Positions 19,800-28,741 are shown, counted from the first letter of the stretch. The stretch: DNA of 64,000 nt from Pseudomonas sp. KBW05 (GCF_003852405.1 NZ_QAJM01000016.1:448071-512070), one strand, 5' to 3'. The notes: a model not told the origin generated them from the letters alone. A program made the numbers and translations.

Positions 19800-20447
19800 C
19801 TAAGCCGGTTGATCCAACGCCAACTCCACACCCAACTGCCGCGACAGGCACGGCCAGCGCTTCCACGCCGCTTCCGTGTCCGGGCTCTTGAGCGTTTCGC
19901 GATAAGCCTCCACCGACTCCAGCGCAAAGCTGTCTTCGTTGAGCATCTCATCCACCGCCAGATGCACGGCCTCATCCAGGCTGTTGGCAAATGCTTCGCC
20001 GATCAGTTGGTGCGCAATCAGGTTGGCGACGGTGGTGTCCGCCGGGATCAACGGCTGGCCGAAATGCTTGATATACAGATCGTTTACTTCTTCCACCAGG
20101 CGATGGGCCAGGTAGGCCTCGTCCAGCAGGCCGTCGAGCCCTTCGTGCCCGGCGAGGATCGCGGGCGGCTGCAGGAAGAATTGCTCGGCGATTTTCAGCA
20201 CCGGCTTGATCTGGCTTTCGATACCGGCCTCGCGGGCCACGTCGTTGGCGGCGTCGAGCAAGTCCGGGACGAGGTCGATATAAGCGGTCACGAAGCGCGT
20301 CATGACAATGTTGCGATCACCGTCAGCCAGAGAGATGGCCGAATGCAGGTGCGGCAATTGGGTTTCCAGTTGCTGGGCAAGCTGGCCCGTGCTGGCTTCG
20401 TGTTGATGGGCACGGGAAATCTGCTCGCGCAATGCGGCGGTGTTCAT
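19800..20447 (-). CDS. Conserved Pseudomonas protein of unknown function
   Basis: 215 residues from the ATG at 20445-20447 (MNTAALREQISRAHQHE), which has TGGAG upstream; the longer frame to 20522 lacks one. Mostly alpha-helical and acidic, with no signal or membrane segment. It resembles the hypothetical protein found between the SulP and coxB genes in P. aeruginosa (PA0104 position). I recognise no catalytic motif. Transcribed away from coxB. Confidence 0.75.
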   Translation of the reverse strand: MNTAALREQISRAHQHEASTGQLAQQLETQLPHLHSAISLADGDRNIVMTRFVTAYIDLVPDLLDAANDVAREAGIESQIKPVLKIAEQFFLQPPAILAGHEGLDGLLDEAYLAHRLVEEVNDLYIKHFGQPLIPADTTVANLIAHQLIGEAFANSLDEAVHLAVDEMLNEDSFALESVEAYRETLKSPDTEAAWKRWPCLSRQLGVELALDQPA

Positions 20448-20813
20448 GAGGGCTCCAGTGATGCAGGCGTAGGAAAAGGGAGAGGATAAGGTAGCTCGTT
20501 TATACGAGCGCCTCAGACGCATTTGTCATAATTATTTCATGGTTATGCGCCTGCGTTATATCGAAATGCCATCGTTCGTCGGATAAACGATTCCGCCCCC
20601 GGGTTTATTGGCTCCGCCCGTCTGTTTTCGCTGATTTGTCCCCACACATTGCGGGGTTGCAGGTGCTGTCTATACTCGGTTTTGTAAGCAATTAGCTGAT
20701 GACGCCAGACTGCATAAGCAGGTGAGGCTAAGCGGTTGTAAGCAGTATGGAAGCCGCTCCCTTCGACGCAGGTGCAAACCGGCGGGATAACAAGAACGAT
20801 AAGGGGAACCCGC
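20448..20813. promoter_or_regulatory. coxB upstream region with a sigma-S-like -10 element
   Basis: This 366-bp gap between the divergent hypothetical gene and coxB holds no gene. TCTATACT at 20669-20676 matches the sigma-S-preferred -10 (CTATACT); a poor -35 TTGCGG lies 16 bp upstream at 20649-20654. The aa3 oxidase operon of P. aeruginosa is known to depend on RpoS, which supports the reading. Transcription would start near 20683, giving a leader of about 130 nt. Confidence 0.5.
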
Positions 20814-21941
20814 ATGACGCGACATCCACACGTTTGGATGGGCCTTCTGTTGTGGTCGGTATTCGGCCAGGCGCACGCCGCCTGGACCACGAATATGGCG
20901 CCAGGGGCGACTGAAGTCAGCCACGCTGTGTTTGACCTGCACATGACCATTTTCTGGATCTGTGTGGTGATCGGCATCATCGTGTTTGGCGCGATGTTCT
21001 GGTCGATGATCCTGCATCGCCGGTCCACGGGCCAGGTAGCGGCCAAGTTCCACGAGAGCACCACCGTGGAGATCCTCTGGACCGTGGTGCCCTTGCTGAT
21101 CCTCGTCGCGATGGCCGTTCCGGCGACCAAGACCCTGATCAATATCTACGACAGCAGTGAGTCGGATATCGATATCCAGGTCACCGGCTACCAGTGGAAG
21201 TGGCACTACAAATACCTGGGCCAGGATGTGGAGTTCTTCAGCAACCTGGCCACCCCCGCCGAGCAGATCCACAACCAGGCGACCAAGGGCGAGCACTACC
21301 TGCTGGAAGTCGATCAGCCGCTGGTATTGCCGGTGGGCGCCAAAGTGCGCTTCCTGGTGACCGCCGCCGACGTGATCCACTCCTGGTGGGTGCCGGCCTT
21401 TGCGGTCAAGCGCGACGCCATCCCCGGCTTCGTCAACGAGGCCTGGACCCGCGTCGAGAAGCCCGGCATCTACCGTGGCCAATGCGCCGAGCTGTGTGGC
21501 AAGGATCACGGCTTCATGCCCATTGTGGTCGAGGTCAAGTCCAAGGCCGACTACGAGACCTGGCTGGGTGAGCGCAAGGAAGAGGCCGCCAAGCTCAAGG
21601 AACTGACCTCCAAAGAGTGGACGCTGGAAGAGCTGGTGGCCCGCGGCGACAAGGTTTACCACACCACCTGCGTGGCTTGTCACCAGGCGGAAGGCCGGGG
21701 CCTGCCGCCGATGTTCCCGGCGCTCAAGGGCTCGAAGATCGCCACCGGCCCTGCGGTTGACCACCTGAGCATCGTTTACCACGGCAAGCCCGGTACCGCG
21801 ATGGCGGCCTTTGGCAAGCAGCTCTCGGAAGTGGATATCGCCGCCGTTGTCACCTACGAGCGCAACGCCTGGGGCAACAACAAAGGCGACATGGTCACGC
21901 CCAAAGACGTGCTGGCCATCAAGCAGGCGGAAAGCAAATGA
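20814..21941 (+). CDS. coxB: Cytochrome c oxidase subunit II (aa3-type) with fused cytochrome c domain
   Basis: 375 residues from the ATG at 20814 (signal MTRHPHVWMGLLLWSVFGQAHA). Two membrane helices follow (MTIFWICVVIGIIVFGAMFW; VVPLLILVAMAVP). The CuA site is in the cupredoxin domain, GQCAELCGKDHGFM, with HSWWVP. The C-terminal extension has a heme c site, CVACH at Cys286, so the enzyme is of the caa3-like build found in pseudomonads. First gene of the oxidase operon; the ribosome site is AAGGGGA. Confidence 0.96.
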   Translation: MTRHPHVWMGLLLWSVFGQAHAAWTTNMAPGATEVSHAVFDLHMTIFWICVVIGIIVFGAMFWSMILHRRSTGQVAAKFHESTTVEILWTVVPLLILVAMAVPATKTLINIYDSSESDIDIQVTGYQWKWHYKYLGQDVEFFSNLATPAEQIHNQATKGEHYLLEVDQPLVLPVGAKVRFLVTAADVIHSWWVPAFAVKRDAIPGFVNEAWTRVEKPGIYRGQCAELCGKDHGFMPIVVEVKSKADYETWLGERKEEAAKLKELTSKEWTLEELVARGDKVYHTTCVACHQAEGRGLPPMFPALKGSKIATGPAVDHLSIVYHGKPGTAMAAFGKQLSEVDIAAVVTYERNAWGNNKGDMVTPKDVLAIKQAESK

Positions 21942-21999
21942 CTGACTTCAGAGCGTCCAACTCGACCGGCCCCGCCCACTCGCCTGCAGGAGAACGGCC

Positions 22000-23586
22000 A
22001 TGAGCACTGTGATCGATGACCATGGTCACGCCGACCACGCCCACGGCCCCGCCAAAGGCCTGATGCGTTGGGTGCTGACCACCAACCACAAAGACATCGG
22101 CACGATGTACCTGTGGTTCGCCTTCGCCATGTTTCTGCTCGGCGGTTCGTTCGCCATGGTGATCCGTGCCGAACTGTTCCAGCCCGGCCTGCAGATCGTC
22201 GAGCCGGCGTTCTTCAACCAGATGACCACCATGCACGGCCTGATCATGGTGTTTGGCGCGGTGATGCCGGCGTTTGTCGGCCTGGCCAACTGGATGATCC
22301 CGCTGATGATCGGCGCGCCGGACATGGCCCTGCCGCGCATGAACAACTTCAGCTTCTGGCTGCTGCCGGCGGCCTTCCTGCTGCTGGTCTCGACCCTGTT
22401 CACTCCTGGCGGCGGGCCGAATTTCGGCTGGACCTTCTACGCCCCGCTCTCCACCACCTATGCGCCGGAAAGCGTGACGTTCTTTATCTTCGCCATTCAC
22501 CTGATGGGCATCAGTTCGATCATGGGCGCGATCAACGTGGTCGCCACCATCCTCAACTTGCGCGCGCCGGGCATGACCTTGATGAAAATGCCGCTGTTCG
22601 TGTGGACCTGGCTGATCACCGCGTTTCTGTTGATTGCGGTGATGCCGGTGCTGGCGGGTTGCGTGACCATGATGCTGATGGACATCCACTTCGGCACCAG
22701 CTTCTTCAGCGCGGCCGGTGGCGGTGACCCGGTGCTGTTCCAGCATGTGTTCTGGTTCTTCGGCCACCCCGAGGTGTACATCATGATCCTGCCGGCCTTC
22801 GGCGCCGTCAGCTCGATCATCCCGACCTTCTCGCGCAAGCCGTTGTTCGGCTACACCTCGATGGTGTACGCCACGGCAAGCATCGCGTTCCTGTCGTTCA
22901 TCGTGTGGGCGCACCACATGTTCGTGGTGGGCATTCCGTTGGTGGGCGAGTTGTTCTTCATGTACGCGACGTTGCTGATCGCCGTGCCGACGGGGGTGAA
23001 GGTGTTCAATTGGGTCAGCACCATGTGGCAAGGCTCGCTGACCTTCGAGACGCCGATGCTGTTTGCCGTGGCCTTTGTGATCCTGTTCACCATCGGCGGC
23101 TTCTCCGGGCTGATGCTGGCGATTGCCCCGGCGGACTTCCAGTACCACGACACCTACTTTGTGGTGGCGCACTTCCATTACGTACTGGTGCCCGGCGCGA
23201 TCTTCGGCATCTTCGCCTCGGCCTACTACTGGCTGCCGAAATGGACCGGCCACATGTACGACGAAACCCTGGGCAAGCTGCACTTCTGGCTGTCTTTCGT
23301 GGGCATGAACATGGCGTTCTTTCCGATGCACTTTGTGGGATTGGCGGGCATGCCGCGGCGGGTGCCGGACTACAACCTGCAGTTCGCCGACTTCAACATG
23401 GTGTCGTCGATTGGCGCGTTCATGTTCGGTGCCACGCAGATCTTCTTCCTGTTTATCGTGATCAAGTGCATCCGTGGCGGCCCACCGGCACCGGCCAAAC
23501 CGTGGGATGGCGCTGAAGGGCTGGAGTGGAGCGTGCCTTCGCCGGCGCCGTACCACACCTTCACCACGCCGCCGGAGGTCAAATGA
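22000..23586 (+). CDS. coxA: Cytochrome c oxidase subunit I (aa3-type)
   Basis: 528 residues, twelve membrane helices. The heme-copper core is present: WVFGHPEVYI-type FFGHPEVYIMILPAFG (His for CuB and the cross-linked Tyr), VWAHHMFVVG for the CuB His pair, and VVAHFHYVL for the high- and low-spin heme ligands. It reduces oxygen and pumps protons in the inner membrane. ATG at 22000 follows CAGGAGA. The stop TGA (23584-23586) overlaps an ATG at 23583 that opens a small frame through the REP element. Confidence 0.97.
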   Translation: MSTVIDDHGHADHAHGPAKGLMRWVLTTNHKDIGTMYLWFAFAMFLLGGSFAMVIRAELFQPGLQIVEPAFFNQMTTMHGLIMVFGAVMPAFVGLANWMIPLMIGAPDMALPRMNNFSFWLLPAAFLLLVSTLFTPGGGPNFGWTFYAPLSTTYAPESVTFFIFAIHLMGISSIMGAINVVATILNLRAPGMTLMKMPLFVWTWLITAFLLIAVMPVLAGCVTMMLMDIHFGTSFFSAAGGGDPVLFQHVFWFFGHPEVYIMILPAFGAVSSIIPTFSRKPLFGYTSMVYATASIAFLSFIVWAHHMFVVGIPLVGELFFMYATLLIAVPTGVKVFNWVSTMWQGSLTFETPMLFAVAFVILFTIGGFSGLMLAIAPADFQYHDTYFVVAHFHYVLVPGAIFGIFASAYYWLPKWTGHMYDETLGKLHFWLSFVGMNMAFFPMHFVGLAGMPRRVPDYNLQFADFNMVSSIGAFMFGATQIFFLFIVIKCIRGGPPAPAKPWDGAEGLEWSVPSPAPYHTFTTPPEVK

Positions 23587-23744
23587 GCACTCCGGCCAGC
23601 CAGCCACCACCAACCCCCTGTGGGAGCGGGCTTGCTCGCGAAAGCGGTGTGTCAGGCGCCACATGTAGTGCCTGGCAAACCGCATTCGCGAGCAAGCCCG
23701 CTCCCACATTGACCGCGTTCACTTTGGGAGGGCGTCATGGCTGA
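23583..23744 (+). CDS. Possible small ORF running through the REP doublet (coxA-ctaG)
   Basis: 53 codons that start at an ATG overlapping the coxA stop (ATGA) and end at a TGA that lies 5 bases into ctaG. The first 12 residues (MSTPASQPPPTP) come from operon DNA and most of the rest from the REP arms. It is likely not a functional protein. It could be the old N-terminus of ctaG separated by the insertion, or a coupling ORF that carries ribosomes from coxA to ctaG. Confidence 0.2.
   Translation: MSTPASQPPPTPCGSGLARESGVSGATCSAWQTAFASKPAPTLTAFTLGGRHG
23619..23708. repeat. REP doublet inserted within the cox operon
   Basis: Inverted arms with core GTGGGAGCGGGCTTGCTCGC at 23619-23650 and 23680-23708, in the 150-bp space between coxA and ctaG. 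It is the only REP doublet in the window that lies inside what is otherwise a tight operon. A strong hairpin here could stabilise the coxBA mRNA or reduce downstream expression. Confidence 0.88.
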
Positions 23745-24288
23745 GTCCGTGCCAATCAGGCGGCTGGTCACCCGCCTGCTGATCCTGGTCGCCGCCATGT
23801 TCGCCTTCGGCTTCGCCCTGGTGCCTATCTACGACGTGATGTGCAAGGCGTTCGGCATCAACGGCAAGACCGCCGGGCAGTACGAAGGCTCGCAGGTGGT
23901 GGACCCGTCACGGCAGGTGCGCGTGCAGTTCCTGTCCACCAATGCCATCGACATGGTCTGGGAGTTTCACGCCAAGGCCGATGAGGTGGTGGTCAACCCC
24001 GGTGCGGTCACCGAGATGCTGTTCGTGGCCTACAACCCCACGGACAAGGCCATGACCGCCCAGGCCGTGCCGAGCATTTCCCCGGCGGAAGCGGCGATGT
24101 ACTTCCACAAGACCGAATGTTTTTGCTTTACCCAGCAGGTGTTGCAGCCGGGCCAGCGCATCGAGATGCCGGTGCGTTTTATCGTCGATCGCGACATGCC
24201 CAAGGATGTGAAGCATTTGACCCTGGCGTACACGCTGTTTGATATCACTGCGCGCCAACCGCCGGTGGCCGTCCACAGCGGCGGCTAG
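23737..24288 (+). CDS. ctaG: Cytochrome c oxidase assembly protein (Cox11/CtaG family)
   Basis: 183 residues. One N-terminal membrane helix (LLILVAAMFAFGFALVPIYDVMCKAFG) anchors a periplasmic beta domain. The copper motif CFCFTQQ (within KTECFCFTQQVL) delivers copper to CuB of subunit I. The start at 23737 follows GGGAGG (23726-23731). It is separated from coxA by the REP doublet. Confidence 0.95.
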   Translation: MAESVPIRRLVTRLLILVAAMFAFGFALVPIYDVMCKAFGINGKTAGQYEGSQVVDPSRQVRVQFLSTNAIDMVWEFHAKADEVVVNPGAVTEMLFVAYNPTDKAMTAQAVPSISPAEAAMYFHKTECFCFTQQVLQPGQRIEMPVRFIVDRDMPKDVKHLTLAYTLFDITARQPPVAVHSGG

Positions 24289-24323
24289 CTACTGTTTGCC
24301 CCCTCAATCAGGAGAGCGAATAC

Positions 24324-25211
24324 ATGTCGTCTCATGATACGTACTACGTACCAGCGCAAAGCAAATGGCCAATAATTGCCACGGTTGGCATGCTGGTCAC
24401 GGTGTACGGCCTGGCCGTGTGGTTCAACGATCTCAAGGCCGCGCGCCCGGAATCCCACGGCCCGTGGATCTTTTTCGTCGGCGGGCTGTTGCTGGCCTAC
24501 ATGTTGTTTGGCTGGTTCGGCGCGGTGATCAAGGAAAGCCGCGCCGGTTTGTACAGCCCGCAGATGGACCGCTCGTTCCGGTGGGGCATGACCTGGTTCA
24601 TCTTTTCCGAGGTGATGTTCTTTATCGCATTCTTCGGTGCACTGTTTTATGTACGGCACATGTCGGCGCCGTGGCTGGCGGGCGAGGGCTCAAAAGGCAT
24701 CGCGCATATGCTGTGGCCGAACTTCGAGTTTGCCTGGCCGTTGCTCAACAACCCTGATCCAAAACTGTACCCCGCGCCGGAAGGAACGATCAGCCCGTGG
24801 GGCCTGCCGCTGGTCAATACCATCTTGCTGGTGAGTTCCAGCGTGACCATCACCATTGCTCACCACGCGTTGCGCAAAGGTCATCGCGGTGCGCTGAAGA
24901 TCTGGCTAGCGATCACCGTGCTGCTGGGGTTGGCGTTTCTCGGGTTCCAGGCCGAGGAATACATCCACGCCTACAAAGAGCTGGGCCTGACCTTGGGCTC
25001 GGGCGTCTACGGCGCGACGTTCTTCATGCTCACCGGTTTCCACGGCGCCCACGTGACCATCGGCACGATCATTCTGTTTGTGATGCTGATGCGCATCCTC
25101 AAGGGGCACTTCAATGCCGAGCATCAGTTCGGCTTCGAAGCGGCGAGCTGGTATTGGCACTTTGTGGATGTGGTGTGGATCGGCCTGTTTTTCTTCGTCT
25201 ATGTGCTGTGA
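24324..25211 (+). CDS. coxC: Cytochrome c oxidase subunit III
   Basis: 295 residues, seven membrane helices. Family stretches include FFVGGLLLAYMLFGWFGAV, RWGMTWFIFSEVMFFIAFFG, GFQAEEYIHAY and the C-terminal FHGAHVTIGTI and WYWHFVDVVWIGLFFFVYV. It holds lipids and stabilises proton pumping by subunit I. The start follows CAGGAGA. The convergent DUF2909 gene ends 7 bp after it. Confidence 0.96.
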   Translation: MSSHDTYYVPAQSKWPIIATVGMLVTVYGLAVWFNDLKAARPESHGPWIFFVGGLLLAYMLFGWFGAVIKESRAGLYSPQMDRSFRWGMTWFIFSEVMFFIAFFGALFYVRHMSAPWLAGEGSKGIAHMLWPNFEFAWPLLNNPDPKLYPAPEGTISPWGLPLVNTILLVSSSVTITIAHHALRKGHRGALKIWLAITVLLGLAFLGFQAEEYIHAYKELGLTLGSGVYGATFFMLTGFHGAHVTIGTIILFVMLMRILKGHFNAEHQFGFEAASWYWHFVDVVWIGLFFFVYVL

Positions 25212-25217
25212 GGCGAT

Positions 25218-25421
25218 TTACCACGGCGCGTGAGACACCAGCTGGCCGCTGAAAAAGCCCCAGGTGATCAGCGCCAGGGTGATGACGGCGAACACGACAC
25301 GCACGGTCAAGGCAGTGACGAGGCGATTGGAGTTGCCCTCGTCCTTGACCAGAAAGAACAAGCCACTGAACAGGCTCACAACGGTCGCGATCAGCATCAG
25401 GGCAATAGCGGCTTTGAGCAT
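25218..25421 (-). CDS. DUF2909 twin-transmembrane protein
   Basis: 67 residues from the ATG at 25419-25421, preceded by TGGAG at 7 bases. Two membrane helices (LKAAIALMLIATVVSLFSGLFFLV and LTVRVVFAVITLALITWGFF) are joined by a short charged loop. It matches the small DUF2909 proteins found inside Pseudomonas aa3 oxidase loci (PA0109 position), but is coded on the opposite strand. It may help oxidase assembly (inference from position). Confidence 0.85.
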   Translation of the reverse strand: MLKAAIALMLIATVVSLFSGLFFLVKDEGNSNRLVTALTVRVVFAVITLALITWGFFSGQLVSHAPW

Positions 25422-25473
25422 GGTCGGGCTCCAATGGGATGGGCGGGCAATGAAAACAAGTATAGCCAGCGCC

Positions 25474-26214
25474 ATGAAATGCTTTCGCCCCGGGATCGCG
25501 CCGACACTGGTGGTGTTGGTGCTGCTGCCCTTGATGGTAGGCCTGGGGTTTTGGCAACTGTCTCGCGGCCATGAAAAGCAGCTGCTGGTGGACAGTTACG
25601 CCGAGCGGCGCGCGGCGGAGCCGATCAGCAGCGCGCAACTCAATGACATGCCGGACCCGGCCTTTCGCCGCGTGCGCTTGCGCGGCCAATTTGACGCCGA
25701 ACACAGCGTGTTGCTCGACAACCGCATGCGCGACGGCAAGGCCGGCGTAGAGCTGTTGCAACCCTTCCACGACCAGGCCAGCGGCCTCTGGCTGTTGCTC
25801 AATCGCGGCTGGCTGCCCTGGCCAGACCGACGCACCCCGCCCGCCTTCACCACCCCGGCCACGCCGGTGAATCTCGACGCCTGGGTGTATGTTGCCCCCG
25901 GCGAAACCTTCCAGCTGCATGCCGACCCGGCGACCGCGCAATGGCCGCGCCTGCTGACCGCCTTGCACCCTGGCGCGCTGTGGGCGGAACTGGGTCGCGG
26001 CGGCTTTGCCTACGAGCTGCGCGCCGAAGCCGGCCCCGGCACGTACGACACCACGTGGGCCGTGGTCGCCATGGGCCCGGAAAAACACCTCGCCTACGCC
26101 GTGCAATGGTTCGCCATGGCCCTGGCGTTGCTCGCGCTGTACCTCTACCTCGGCTGGCACAACACAAAGGAGAAGTCCCATGGGAGCGGCCATGAATCCA
26201 CTCAACATGTCTGA
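25474..26214 (+). CDS. SURF1 family protein (cytochrome oxidase assembly)
   Basis: 246 residues from the ATG at 25474, giving the usual MKCFRPGIAPTLVVLVLLP N-terminus. An ATG at 25450 would add eight residues and cannot be excluded, because both have poor ribosome sites. Two membrane helices near the termini (PTLVVLVLLPLMVGLGFWQL; WFAMALALLALYLYLGW) flank the SURF1 domain (RVRLRGQFDAEHSVLLDNR, LLLNRGWLPWP). SURF1 hands heme A to subunit I. The next gene starts 35 bp before its stop. Confidence 0.88.
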   Translation: MKCFRPGIAPTLVVLVLLPLMVGLGFWQLSRGHEKQLLVDSYAERRAAEPISSAQLNDMPDPAFRRVRLRGQFDAEHSVLLDNRMRDGKAGVELLQPFHDQASGLWLLLNRGWLPWPDRRTPPAFTTPATPVNLDAWVYVAPGETFQLHADPATAQWPRLLTALHPGALWAELGRGGFAYELRAEAGPGTYDTTWAVVAMGPEKHLAYAVQWFAMALALLALYLYLGWHNTKEKSHGSGHESTQHV

Positions 26215-26764
26215 GGCGCCGGACCGGCGCAAAGGCCGCTGGCAGTTGATCCTGATCCTGATGATGGTGATCGGCCCGATGGTGCTGGCCACGTTCATGT
26301 ACAAATTGCAGTTCTGGGTGCCGGACAGCCGCAGCTACCACGGCGAGATGATCGGCAACGGCCAGACCCGCGCCGACATCGGCGTGCAGGCCGATGAAGA
26401 GCGCTGGCAGCTATTGGTCACCGCGCCCGCCGCCTGCGCTGCCGATTGCCAGCAACTGGTGTACCTGGCGCGCCAACTGCAAATCGGCCTGGGGCGTGAT
26501 GCATCGCGGGCCAGCCATGCCTTGGCCAGTGCGCAGCCGGTGGGCGCCGAGTACGAGGCCAAGCTGAAGGCCGAATATCCGCAACTGCAACGTTACCCTC
26601 TGGACCTTCCGACGTTCCGCAAGGACGCCGCCGCGCCGGGCGATGCGCAGCTATGGATCGTCGACCCCCACGGCAACCTGGTGTTGCGCTACGACGCCAC
26701 GGTCAAGGGCAAGGACTTGCTCAACGACCTGCGCCACCTGCTGAAACTGTCGAATATCGGATAA
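26180..26764 (+). CDS. Membrane-anchored thioredoxin-like/SCO-like protein of the cox operon
   Basis: 194 residues; the ATG at 26180 follows AAAGGAGA (26166-26173) and overlaps the end of SURF1. A single membrane helix (LILILMMVIGPMVLATFMYKL) precedes a periplasmic domain with QLLVTAPAACAADCQQLVYLARQL and LWIVDPHGNLVLRYD. The CAADC pair sits where SCO and thioredoxin-like proteins bind copper, so a role in oxidase copper or redox handling is plausible. It occupies the PA0111 position. Confidence 0.82.
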   Translation: MGAAMNPLNMSEAPDRRKGRWQLILILMMVIGPMVLATFMYKLQFWVPDSRSYHGEMIGNGQTRADIGVQADEERWQLLVTAPAACAADCQQLVYLARQLQIGLGRDASRASHALASAQPVGAEYEAKLKAEYPQLQRYPLDLPTFRKDAAAPGDAQLWIVDPHGNLVLRYDATVKGKDLLNDLRHLLKLSNIG

Positions 26765-26774
26765 GGGCATCGTC

Positions 26775-27854
26775 ATGGCCAAACCTGGATTTCGCCTCGC
26801 GTTGTTTGCCACCTTGCTGGCGTTGATCGTCGTGTTGCTCGGCGCCTATACCCGCCTGACCCACGCCGGCCTCGGTTGCCCGGACTGGCCGGGTTGCTAC
26901 GGCTTTATCAGCGTGCCGCAAAGCGAAACCCAGCTGGCCCATGCCGAATTGCACTTCCCTGACACACCGGTGGAGGCGGACAAGGGCTGGAGCGAGATGA
27001 TTCATCGCTACTTCGCCGGCTCCTTGGGGTTGTTGATCGCGTTGCTGGCCGCGCGCTCGTGGAGCCATCGCCGTGACCCAGGCCAACCGGTGAAACTGCC
27101 GCTGTTCCTGTTGGCGGTGGTGATTGCCCAGGCCGCATTTGGCATGTGGACGGTGACGTTGAAGCTGTGGCCGCAGGTGGTGACCGGGCATCTGCTGGGC
27201 GGTTTCGCCACCTTGAGCCTGCTGTTTCTGCTGACGCTGCGCCTGTCAGGCGTGCTGCCCGCGCTGATCGTGCCCAAGCGTCTGCAATACTGGGCGACGG
27301 CCGGGCTGGTGCTGGTGATCGGGCAGATTGCGCTGGGCGGCTGGGTCAGCTCCAACTATGCGGCGGTGGCCTGCATCGATCTGCCGACCTGTCATGGCGA
27401 GTGGTGGCCGGCGGCGGACTTTGCCAATGGCTTTCACCTGACCCAGCACATCGGGCCCAACTATTTGGGCGGGCAACTGGACAGCGAGGCGCGCACGGCG
27501 ATTCACCTGACCCATCGCCTGGGCGCGGTGGTGGTTTCGCTGGTGTTGCTGGGCCTGGCCTGGCAACTGCGCGCCGTGGGCATGAGCCGTTTGGCCGGCC
27601 TGCTGCTGATCGCCCTGGGTGCGCAAATCTGCCTGGGCTTGAGCAATGTGTATTTCCACCTGCCGCTGCCGGTGGCGGTCGGGCATAACGCCGGCGGCGC
27701 GGCGTTGCTGCTGACACTGGTGCTGGTCAACTACCACGCCCGTACCAGCCTGGTGCGGGTGCGCAATCAGCTGCCGTTCGGCTGGCGTTTTATCCCGCGC
27801 AAACACGTCTCGGGCCTCATCACCCTTAAAGGAGAGATGCCATGGCGGCCTTGA
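26775..27854 (+). CDS. ctaA: Heme A synthase (Cox15/CtaA)
   Basis: 359 residues with eight membrane helices. Conserved histidine regions LVVLLGAYTRLTHAGLGCPDWPGCYG, EMIHRYFAGSLG, MGHLLGG-type VVTGHLLGGFATL and HLTHRLGAVVVSLVLLG bind the two hemes. It oxidises heme O to heme A. The stop overlaps ctaB by 13 bp, so the two heme A steps are translated together. Confidence 0.95.
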   Translation: MAKPGFRLALFATLLALIVVLLGAYTRLTHAGLGCPDWPGCYGFISVPQSETQLAHAELHFPDTPVEADKGWSEMIHRYFAGSLGLLIALLAARSWSHRRDPGQPVKLPLFLLAVVIAQAAFGMWTVTLKLWPQVVTGHLLGGFATLSLLFLLTLRLSGVLPALIVPKRLQYWATAGLVLVIGQIALGGWVSSNYAAVACIDLPTCHGEWWPAADFANGFHLTQHIGPNYLGGQLDSEARTAIHLTHRLGAVVVSLVLLGLAWQLRAVGMSRLAGLLLIALGAQICLGLSNVYFHLPLPVAVGHNAGGAALLLTLVLVNYHARTSLVRVRNQLPFGWRFIPRKHVSGLITLKGEMPWRP

Positions 27855-28741
27855 TCGGCGCGCGTCAACACCAGGCGATCTGGCGTGACTATTTGGAGCT
27901 GACCAAGCCGAAAGTGGTGGTGCTGATGCTCGTCACCTCGCTGGTGGGCATGTTCCTCGCCACCCGCGCCGGCGTGCCGTGGACGGTGCTGGTGTTTGGC
28001 AACCTGGGGATTGCCCTGTGTGCTGGCGGTGCGGCGGCGGTCAACCATGTGGTGGACCGGCGCATCGATGCGGTGATGGCGCGTACCCATAAGCGGCCGT
28101 TGGCCGAAGGACGCGTGTCGCCCGTGGCGGCGCTGGTCTTTGCATTGTTGCTGGCGGTTGCAGGGCTGGCCCTGCTGCTGGCGTTCACCAACGCCTTGGC
28201 GGCGTGGCTGACCTTGGCTTCGCTGTTGGGTTATGCGGTGATCTACACCGGCTTTCTCAAGCGTGCGACGCCGCAGAATATCGTGATCGGCGGCTTGGCC
28301 GGCGCAGCGCCGCCGCTGTTGGGTTGGGTTGCCGTCACCGGCCATATCAGCGCCGAGCCTTTGCTGCTGGTGCTGATCATCTTCGCCTGGACCCCGCCAC
28401 ACTTCTGGGCCCTGGCCATCCATCGCAAGGAAGAATACGCCAAGGCCGACATCCCGATGCTGCCGGTCACCCACGGCGAGCACTACACCAAGGTGCATAT
28501 CCTGCTCTACACCTTCGCCTTGCTGGCGGTGAGCCTGATGCCCTTCGTCATTCACATGAGCGGCGTGCTCTATCTGGCGTGTGCCCTCTTATTGGGCGCG
28601 CGCTTTCTGCAATGGGCCCTGGTGTTGTACCGTGGCGCTCAGCCGCACGCGGCGATCAACACCTTCAAGTACTCTATCTGGTACCTGCTGCTGCTGTTTA
28701 TCGCCCTGCTCGTCGACCATTACCTACTGTTGAGCCTATGA
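27842..28741 (+). CDS. ctaB: Heme O synthase (protoheme IX farnesyltransferase)
   Basis: 299 residues, UbiA prenyltransferase superfamily with about nine membrane helices. The Asp-rich prenyl diphosphate motif is NHVVDRRIDAVMARTHKRPL; WTPPHFWALAIHRKEEY is the second signature. It adds farnesyl to heme B, making heme O for CtaA. The start follows AAAGGAGAG. Its stop overlaps the sco start (ATGA). Confidence 0.95.
   Translation: MAALIGARQHQAIWRDYLELTKPKVVVLMLVTSLVGMFLATRAGVPWTVLVFGNLGIALCAGGAAAVNHVVDRRIDAVMARTHKRPLAEGRVSPVAALVFALLLAVAGLALLLAFTNALAAWLTLASLLGYAVIYTGFLKRATPQNIVIGGLAGAAPPLLGWVAVTGHISAEPLLLVLIIFAWTPPHFWALAIHRKEEYAKADIPMLPVTHGEHYTKVHILLYTFALLAVSLMPFVIHMSGVLYLACALLLGARFLQWALVLYRGAQPHAAINTFKYSIWYLLLLFIALLVDHYLLLSL

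Noticed and set aside
21919-23709. Open frame of 596 codons antisense to coxA
   Set aside because: His/Gln/Arg-rich shadow of coxA with no start signal.
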